From Lachnospiraceae bacterium AC2031 (GTDB lineage Bacteria > Bacillota > Clostridia > Lachnospirales > Lachnospiraceae), in the NCBI GenBank assembly GCA_000687975.1, contig JIAB01000001.1, forward strand, positions 2,952,001 through 3,016,000: a stretch of 64,000 bases of DNA, in the 5' to 3' direction. The position numbers and the translations under genes are program-made. Shown here piece after piece: positions 58,421 through 64,000 of this stretch; within the stretch, counting starts at the first letter, position 1, and the number at the start of each line of letters is the position of its first letter. The notes beneath the pieces were generated by a model. That model saw only the letters and a program-made list of their open reading frames with translations, made no database searches and was not told the DNA's origin.

Positions 58421-60667
58421 ATGAAAATGAAAAATCTAAAGAAACTGATGGCGTGTGTTTTATCGGCCGGAATGCTTGCTTCCTTAGTGGCAACTCCGGG
58501 AAGCTTAAGGGATGTTGGTAATGTCAGTATCGTTGAGGCTGCTGGCGTAAAAGCACACAGTGTAAGAACACTGACTGAGATAGCGGATATCGATTATACA
58601 GAATCTCTAAGCGAAACTCCAAATCCTGATCGCGGATTCTATAAATCAGAATGTTTATCTTATGTAAGGGGAAATAGTAATAAAGCTGTAAATATGAAGG
58701 CTTATAAGAATTCTATGGCTCATTTACGAATTGACCTTTCTGATTTTGCAGCACATGACAAGAATCATGATGGTCCTACAAGTGATGTATTGATCAATAG
58801 TTCTACAACGAATCTTCTTACGGCACTTGATGGGACTCTTCAGAGTCTTAGAGAAAATAATGGAACAGCAGTAGTAAGAATTGCGTATGACAAGAATTAT
58901 GCTGGTTATACAAAAGATACTCTGAAAAAGAAAGATGATGGTACTGAAGAGTGGAAGGAACAGAGCGTTTTTGAACCAAGCATTGATACTGTTCTTCTGC
59001 ATCAGCAGGCTATAGGGGAGGTTTTTGCCAAGTATCCAGATGTAATCTCTTCTGTAGAGTGTGGTGTCTTTGGTCCTTGGGGCGAGATGCATCACAGCAA
59101 TATTATGACAGATGAAAATCTTTCAAAGGTAATCAATAAGTGGCTTGAGGTTCTTCCTCAGTCTATGACCATCACTGTTCGTCAGCCAGAATTCTATGCT
59201 AAGTGGAGTGGCTGTGGTATATCAAATATTGATTCCAATATTACTTCTGCAGGTACTGCTGCATATAGGGTTGGAGCATTCAATGATGGATATCTTGGAT
59301 CTTATTCAGATAGAGGTACATTTAGAGATAGAGAAAAAGAAGTAACATGGCTTTCAAATCAGGCAAAGCATACCTTATATGGTGGAGAGATTGTACTTTT
59401 TGAAGCAAGTGATAGTCATCCTACAGATGTACGACCTAATGGTCTCTACATGGAGAAGGAGGCTTTTAGGACTCATACAAGTTATCTGAATATTGGCTGG
59501 AATGATGAAATTATTGCTAATATGAAGAAAACTGTCTTCAAGGGTCAGGATCCTTTATATAATAACGGAACTTCGACAGAGTTTAATTACGTGCAGAACC
59601 ATTTGGGTTATAGATTTGTAGTAAGAAATGTAAAGCTTACAAGAGAGACATCGAAGTACGAGAACTTTGCACTAGAGACTGAGATTGAGAATGTAGGTTT
59701 TGCTAATGTCATCAAAGAGAAGAAGGCATATCTTATAATCAAGAGCGAAGATGGTCAGTTTGAGAAGTCATATGACCTTGGAGCACTGGACGCTTCAAAG
59801 GCTGAGTCAGCTTCAAATGTGGATCCAAGAAATTGGGATTCAGCTACAAAGACAACGGTTAAGGTAAATGTTGATATACCTGATGACTTTGCGACAGGTA
59901 AGTATTGGGTTTACATAAAACTTGTAACTGATACTACAAACAATAACTATGGAACCTATCCTATAAGATTTTCAAATAACGATGCCTATATCTATGACGA
60001 GAATCTTGAGGCAAATTACCTGGGAAGCTTTGCAATCGTTGAGGCAACTCTTGATGATGGTACTTCTGATAATGGCAACTCAGGAAATGGAAATAACGGC
60101 GTAAATGGTACAAGTGAGAATCCTGCTGCTGTAGAAATAAAAGATAATAACAATCAGAATAATTCAAATAATCAGTCTAATAATCAATCAAATAACACTA
60201 GTGGAAATGGTGCTAGTAGTTCAACCTCTGGTGGTGCAGCTACAGGTGATGGCGCTTCAACAGGTACTACAGCAGGTGGTACATCATACAGCTCTGAGTG
60301 GGTTGATGGTAAGTGGTACAACGCTGATGGTACCCAGACTTATGAAGGCACTCTTGCTTGGAAATGTAATAGCACCGGCTGGTGGGTAGAAGATACAGCA
60401 GGCTGGTATCCAGTAAGTCAGTGGCAGAAGATAGACGGTAAGTGGTATTACTTTACTTCTTCAGGATATATGGATTACAGCGAGTACCGTGATGGTTGCT
60501 GGCTTGGTTCAGATGGTGCCTGGGTAGAAGGCTATAGTGGTGGTCACTGGTGCAAGAATTCTAAGGGCTGGTGGTACGAGGATAATTCAGGATGGTACCC
60601 AAGCAACCAGTACCTGTGGATCGATGGCACAGAATACTTCTTCAAATCAAATGGCTACATGAAATAA
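58421..60667 (+). CDS. Secreted DUF4874/DUF4832-type protein with C-terminal cell-wall-binding repeats
   Basis: 748 residues from ATG 58421 (GAGGAGAG upstream; ATG 58427 possible). Signal peptide about 1-30. The next ~500 residues match the DUF4874-DUF4832 pair found in predicted carbohydrate-active proteins: NPDRGFYKSECL, AVVRIAYDKNY, SSVECGVFGPWGEMHHS and a C-terminal beta domain. After an Asn/Ser/Gly-rich linker (about 590-650), the last ~120 residues hold aromatic repeats (KWYNADGTQ, GWYPVSQWQKIDGKWYYF, GWWYEDNSGWYPSN) like choline- or wall-binding modules. Probably attached non-covalently to the cell surface. The catalytic role is unproven. Confidence 0.87.
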   Translation: MKMKNLKKLMACVLSAGMLASLVATPGSLRDVGNVSIVEAAGVKAHSVRTLTEIADIDYTESLSETPNPDRGFYKSECLSYVRGNSNKAVNMKAYKNSMAHLRIDLSDFAAHDKNHDGPTSDVLINSSTTNLLTALDGTLQSLRENNGTAVVRIAYDKNYAGYTKDTLKKKDDGTEEWKEQSVFEPSIDTVLLHQQAIGEVFAKYPDVISSVECGVFGPWGEMHHSNIMTDENLSKVINKWLEVLPQSMTITVRQPEFYAKWSGCGISNIDSNITSAGTAAYRVGAFNDGYLGSYSDRGTFRDREKEVTWLSNQAKHTLYGGEIVLFEASDSHPTDVRPNGLYMEKEAFRTHTSYLNIGWNDEIIANMKKTVFKGQDPLYNNGTSTEFNYVQNHLGYRFVVRNVKLTRETSKYENFALETEIENVGFANVIKEKKAYLIIKSEDGQFEKSYDLGALDASKAESASNVDPRNWDSATKTTVKVNVDIPDDFATGKYWVYIKLVTDTTNNNYGTYPIRFSNNDAYIYDENLEANYLGSFAIVEATLDDGTSDNGNSGNGNNGVNGTSENPAAVEIKDNNNQNNSNNQSNNQSNNTSGNGASSSTSGGAATGDGASTGTTAGGTSYSSEWVDGKWYNADGTQTYEGTLAWKCNSTGWWVEDTAGWYPVSQWQKIDGKWYYFTSSGYMDYSEYRDGCWLGSDGAWVEGYSGGHWCKNSKGWWYEDNSGWYPSNQYLWIDGTEYFFKSNGYMK

Positions 60668-60750
60668 AGTGCAGATGGGGTCAGTCCCCTCTTGCACCGT
60701 TAGGTGCAAGGGGGTCTGACCCCATTGCACTTTTGACCCCATTGCACTTT
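60667..60750. repeat. REP-like composite palindrome after the DUF4832 gene
   Basis: AAAGTGCAGATGGGGTCA...CTTGCACC-GTTA-GGTGCAAG...TCTGACCCCATTGCACTTT forms a long imperfect hairpin (60667-60733). A second right half, TTGACCCCATTGCACTTT, is repeated directly at 60733-60750. Its left arm resembles the element at 48269. Confidence 0.82.
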
Positions 60751-60795
60751 AAGTTTATAGAAAGATTAACTTAAAATTCAAGAAATTATCGCGTT

Positions 60796-60833
60796 ATATC
60801 ATACTATCAAAAGAAAGGAAGGTAGTATGATAT
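60796..60833 (+). promoter_or_regulatory. Inverted repeat enclosing the ribosome site of the CPBP protease gene
   Basis: ATATCATACTA (60796-60806) and TAGTATGATAT (60823-60833) are a perfect 11-bp repeat; the loop carries AAAGGAAGG and the right arm includes the first two bases of ATG 60832. Could be an operator or an RNA hairpin controlling translation. Confidence 0.55.
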
Positions 60834-61632
60834 GCGCGATTTTTTTAGTAAGGTTTTAGGTTTTGTTGGCGTTCTGCTGATCATGGGAGTATCCCTTTTA
60901 ATGGGGATATTTAGTTCAATGCTGGTATTACAGCGTGTTCCTCTTGAATTAACAGAGATTATGGTGGCAAATTATTCCGGAACATTCGGAGTAGTTGTGG
61001 CATCAATTGTTATTTCATTAATTATGAGGCAAAAGGTAGTTGAAAATGATAGATTAAAGAAATGTTGGAAGATAGATTATAGGTTGATTATTATAGCTTT
61101 ACTTTCGGTAATAGTATTAAAAATACTTTTTAGTTCTATGGTTGGAATAATAGCGGGATTTGTTTATCCTACAGAACCATATGTTTCAGAAAAAAGTATT
61201 ATGTTTGATTATTTTTTAGGTATTGTTATAGCTCCTATATCTGAAGAATTTCTTTTTAGATTTGGACTATATAATTATGCAAAAAGTAAAATGCCGAAAT
61301 GTGTTGCAATTGTCGTAATATCGGTTATTTTTTCGTTAGTGCATGGTTTCCGTATTGATAGCCTGATAGAGATATTTGTTGCAGGTCTTTTATTTAACAT
61401 AGTTTATGAGAAGACAGGAAATATATGGTATAATATCGCTTGTCATATGTTTTGTAATATATTTGCCAATGTATCAAATATTTTAGTTGATTCTGGCGTG
61501 AATGTATTTACAGAGCCTCATGGATACGTGATTTATAATATCTTTGTTGTGATAATAGCATTTGTCTTTGGTGCTGGTATTATATATGTTTTGAAGAAAG
61601 GATCAGATCGTGTACAGAATACTTGTAGTTGA
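60832..61632 (+). CDS. CPBP-family intramembrane metalloprotease (CAAX protease-like)
   Basis: 266 residues with about seven or eight membrane helices. The three CPBP motifs are present: EEFLFRFGLYNY (Glu-Glu and Arg, about residue 139), FSLVHGFRI, and NIACHMFCN with the last metal-binding His. Such proteins cleave or process peptides in the membrane; bacterial roles include bacteriocin immunity and processing. It overlaps the response regulator gene by 23 bases, forming an operon with a two-component system, so signalling and proteolysis may be linked. Confidence 0.9.
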   Translation: MRDFFSKVLGFVGVLLIMGVSLLMGIFSSMLVLQRVPLELTEIMVANYSGTFGVVVASIVISLIMRQKVVENDRLKKCWKIDYRLIIIALLSVIVLKILFSSMVGIIAGFVYPTEPYVSEKSIMFDYFLGIVIAPISEEFLFRFGLYNYAKSKMPKCVAIVVISVIFSLVHGFRIDSLIEIFVAGLLFNIVYEKTGNIWYNIACHMFCNIFANVSNILVDSGVNVFTEPHGYVIYNIFVVIIAFVFGAGIIYVLKKGSDRVQNTCS

Positions 61633-62290
61633 TGATGAACCTAAGATTGTGGAACTTTTAAAGGTGTGTCTTGAAATGCAGGGCATGCAGGTGGAAGCTG
61701 CCTACAATGGATTTGAAGCTTTGAAGCTTTTTAGAGAAAGTCCTACAGATATGGTTATCACAGATATAATGATGCCTGAAATGGATGGATATAAGCTGGT
61801 AGAAAAGCTTCGTGAGATATCTACTGTGCCAATCATGTTCCTTACTGCCAGAGGAGATGTGGTGGATAAGATAAAGGGGTTAAATGTAGGCGCTGATGAT
61901 TATGTTGTAAAGCCATTTGACCCTATGGAAGCTGCGGCAAGAGTAACATCTGCCCTTAGAAGGTGCTATGGTTATAATACTCAGAAGGAAGAAGAGAAGA
62001 TTATATCTTATGGAGATCTTTCTTTAGATGTTTCTGCGATGAAGCTTCTTAAGTCTGGCGTTGAGGTAGAACTGACTGCGATTGAATATAGGATGATCAG
62101 TTATTTCATGGAAAATAAGGGCAGGATCCTTACAAAGAATCAGATATACGAAACAGTCTGGGAACAGGAGATGTTTGCAGATGATAACAGTATTATGGTG
62201 GCAATAAGTAAACTAAGAGGAAAGATTAACGATGAGTCTCATGATTATATAAAGACAATAAGAGGTTTGGGCTATCGATTTGAAGGGTAG
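61610..62290 (+). CDS. OmpR-family response regulator
   Basis: 226 residues. Start is GTG 61610 after AAAGGA. Receiver domain with Asp in MVITDIMMPEMDGY (about residue 51), Thr in FLTARG and Lys in YVVKPFDP. The C-terminal winged helix begins near residue 130 (LSLDVSAMKLLKSG) and includes ELTAIEYRMISYFMENKGRILTKNQIYETVW and TIRGLGYRFEG. It is followed 12 bases later by its kinase. Confidence 0.96.
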   Translation: MYRILVVDDEPKIVELLKVCLEMQGMQVEAAYNGFEALKLFRESPTDMVITDIMMPEMDGYKLVEKLREISTVPIMFLTARGDVVDKIKGLNVGADDYVVKPFDPMEAAARVTSALRRCYGYNTQKEEEKIISYGDLSLDVSAMKLLKSGVEVELTAIEYRMISYFMENKGRILTKNQIYETVWEQEMFADDNSIMVAISKLRGKINDESHDYIKTIRGLGYRFEG

Positions 62291-62302
62291 ATTAGAAAAG
62301 GT

Positions 62303-63394
62303 ATGAAGAGAGAAAAAAACAAAAAAAGGAAAAATAATAATCTCTTTAGTTATCTATTACTTCTTTTTATTGGAGTCATCCTTATATTACGCATTGTCGA
62401 CAACCTTAGTGACTTTATGAGGGGCTTTGTAGAGGGATGGAATGAGACAGAAGCATCTGACTCGGTTGTTATTTGGATTAAGATAACAGCATGGGGGATT
62501 ATATGCGTAATAGTTTTAATTATATATTGGGTTTTAAGGAAGAATGTTTCTGATCCATTAAACAAGATTACAGAAGGAATGAAGCAGGTAGAAATGGGTA
62601 ATCTTGATGTAGAGATAGATGTAACGGATGAGTTCGAATTTAGACAAATGGAAGAAGGCTTTAACTCTATGGCTAGAGGGTTAAGGGAAGCGAAGAAAAA
62701 AGAAGAAGAAATGAATGAGAAGAACCGTGAGTTATATGCGGAGATTGCTCATGATTTAAAAACTCCTATGACCATGGTACTGGGATATGCAAAACTTCTT
62801 TCGGAAGATGCTGTTCCTGAAGAAAAGAAGAAGGAGTATCTCCACACTGTAACTGAACAGACTGAGGCTGCAAACTCTCTTCTGGAACAACTACTAGAAT
62901 ATTCTAAATTGGGAAGTACAGAGTATAAACTTTCGATTAATGAAGGTGATATTGCAGAGTGTCTCAGACTAGTTGCAGCTGATAGCTTTGTAAGATTTGA
63001 AGAAAAGAATATGAATCTGGAAGCGGATATTCCAGATAAGCCTGTTATATATAGATTCGATGAGACACAGATGAGGCGTGTGTTCAATAATCTGATAGGA
63101 AATGCTATAAATCATAATCCGGAAGGCACCTCTGTAAAGATATTTATGGAAGAGGATAATAGCAAGATTAAAATCTATATAGCTGATAATGGGCCATTGA
63201 TTCGTAAAGAACTAGTGGGAAAGCTCTTTGATCCTTTTAAAATGGGGGATGAATCTAGGAATTCCAAGGGTAGTGGTCTTGGACTTTCAGTAGCAAAGAA
63301 GATAGTTGAGATGCATAATGGTACACTAGAGTATAAAGAACAGATAATTGATGGATATAAAGGATTTGTAATAACGTGTAATGAAAGCATATAG
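62303..63394 (+). CDS. Sensor histidine kinase (partner of the OmpR-type regulator)
   Basis: 363 residues. Two membrane helices (about 14-32 and 54-72) enclose a very short ~20-residue outside loop, so it probably senses membrane or cytoplasmic signals. HAMP, coiled coil, then the H-box AEIAHDLKTPMTMVLGYAKLL (phospho-His about residue 152), the N-box NLIGNAINHNP, DNGPLI and GSGLGLSVAKKIV. It overlaps the methyltransferase gene by 14 bases. The intact ATPase boxes contrast with the hybrid protein at 696. Confidence 0.95.
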   Translation: MKREKNKKRKNNNLFSYLLLLFIGVILILRIVDNLSDFMRGFVEGWNETEASDSVVIWIKITAWGIICVIVLIIYWVLRKNVSDPLNKITEGMKQVEMGNLDVEIDVTDEFEFRQMEEGFNSMARGLREAKKKEEEMNEKNRELYAEIAHDLKTPMTMVLGYAKLLSEDAVPEEKKKEYLHTVTEQTEAANSLLEQLLEYSKLGSTEYKLSINEGDIAECLRLVAADSFVRFEEKNMNLEADIPDKPVIYRFDETQMRRVFNNLIGNAINHNPEGTSVKIFMEEDNSKIKIYIADNGPLIRKELVGKLFDPFKMGDESRNSKGSGLGLSVAKKIVEMHNGTLEYKEQIIDGYKGFVITCNESI

Positions 63395-64000
63395 TGAATT
63401 TGCAAATGTATATGATAAGATGATGGATAATATTCCTTACGAGGAGTGGGAACAGTACCTTCTGACGCTGATGTATAAGCATGGAGTTTCAGTATCTGCT
63501 TCAGTTACTGAGATTGGTTGTGGTACTGGTACTATGACTGGGCTTCTTGCTGAGGAGGGTTTTAAGGTTACAGGACTTGATCTATCTGAGGATATGTTAC
63601 AGGTTGCAAGTATTAAGTATCCAAATATCTCTTTTTTTCAGGCAGATATGAGAGACTTTGAACTTACCAGTAAGCAGGATGTTATTGTTAGTATATGTGA
63701 TAGTATTAATTATATACTAACTACAGATGATCTTACTCAGACCTTTTCTTCGGTAAAGAAGAATCTAAAGGATGATGGTATCTTTATCTTTGACCTGAAG
63801 ACCAGGTTTTTCTTTGAATATGCTCTGGATGGCAGAACCTATAGGGATAAGGGTAAAGACTTTAAATGCACGTGGAAGAATAGTTTTGATCCTGACACAT
63901 GTATTCACCATTATTATCTTGATCTAAAGACAAGAGATAGTAGCGGTTGGAAACTAAGTAAGGAGCATCATGAGCAGAGAGCATATACTGCGAAGGATAT
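63381..64000 (+). CDS. Class I SAM-dependent methyltransferase, 3' end cut by window
   Basis: At least 206 residues from ATG 63381, continuing past the window. The first residues (MKAYSEFANVYDKMMDNIPYEEW) and motif I TEIGCGTGTMTGLL, motif II LDLSED and the NYILTTDDL region are typical of the small-molecule methyltransferase (DUF/Methyltransf_25) type common in Clostridia. Its substrate is unknown. It overlaps the kinase gene, so it is the fourth gene of the CPBP/two-component operon. Confidence 0.88.
   Translation, partial: MKAYSEFANVYDKMMDNIPYEEWEQYLLTLMYKHGVSVSASVTEIGCGTGTMTGLLAEEGFKVTGLDLSEDMLQVASIKYPNISFFQADMRDFELTSKQDVIVSICDSINYILTTDDLTQTFSSVKKNLKDDGIFIFDLKTRFFFEYALDGRTYRDKGKDFKCTWKNSFDPDTCIHHYYLDLKTRDSSGWKLSKEHHEQRAYTAKD

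Overview
The window reads as a low-GC Gram-positive chromosome, most likely a Lachnospiraceae member of the Butyrivibrio/Pseudobutyrivibrio type. That placement is inferred from gene content: VanZ, DUF975, DUF4317, YesM/YesN-type sugar regulation, a flavodiiron protein, an LPXTG-like surface protein with SpaA and putative D2 domains, and WYY-type cell-wall-binding repeats. Genes are dense, mostly on the + strand, with A/T-rich intergenic gaps, AGGAGG-type ribosome sites and many classical hairpin terminators. I saw no tRNA, rRNA, CRISPR array, transposase, integrase or phage gene. It looks like ordinary core chromosome with accessory patches.

Layout. 1-5.4 kb: a truncated GGDEF protein, a two-receiver hybrid 'kinase' that appears to lack its ATPase domain, a flavin-reductase-like protein, a SpoU/TrmH methyltransferase and a MIF-like protein. 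5.4-12.2 kb: a membrane protein fused to a spermidine-synthase-like domain, an AEC transporter, upp, a DUF975 protein with an Asp-rich loop and a 33-bp tandem repeat, and a diacylglycerol-kinase-family lipid kinase. 12.2-15.2 kb: a sulfur assimilation module (Rrf2 regulator, metY, cysK) with clear palindromic operators in the divergent promoter. 15.3-25.2 kb: a copper ATPase with an embedded CopZ-like tail, a flavodiiron protein followed by a PurF-like protein lacking the catalytic Cys, rlmH, a VanZ protein, a SulP transporter and a D-Ala-D-Ala carboxypeptidase.

25.2-34.9 kb is one functional unit for sugar uptake. A membrane-anchored binding protein, a LytS/YesM-type kinase and a YesN-type regulator probably sense an extracellular monosaccharide and drive the downstream ChvE/MmsA/MmsB-type ABC importer. 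35.3-38.4 kb holds an NhaC-type antiporter split by a one-base frameshift, a DUF4317 protein and a lone prepilin-like protein. 38.7-41.5 kb is a 924-residue sortase-type surface protein. 41.8-46.8 kb is a compact locus of two small membrane proteins, an XRE regulator and a NatA/NatB-like ABC exporter; both of its upstream regions carry direct repeats spaced exactly 21 nt apart.

46.9-56 kb: thioredoxin and thioredoxin reductase, CorA, a pair of unknown membrane proteins, aroB, and topoisomerase IV genes in the order A then B. 55.7-64 kb: a lipoprotein followed by decayed coding sequence, a second SulP transporter, a DUF4874/DUF4832-type secreted protein with cell-wall-binding repeats, and a CPBP protease / OmpR regulator / histidine kinase / methyltransferase operon cut by the window end. 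REP-like GC-rich inverted repeats sit at 48.27 kb and 60.67 kb. All family calls come from reading motifs in the translations; no database search was run.
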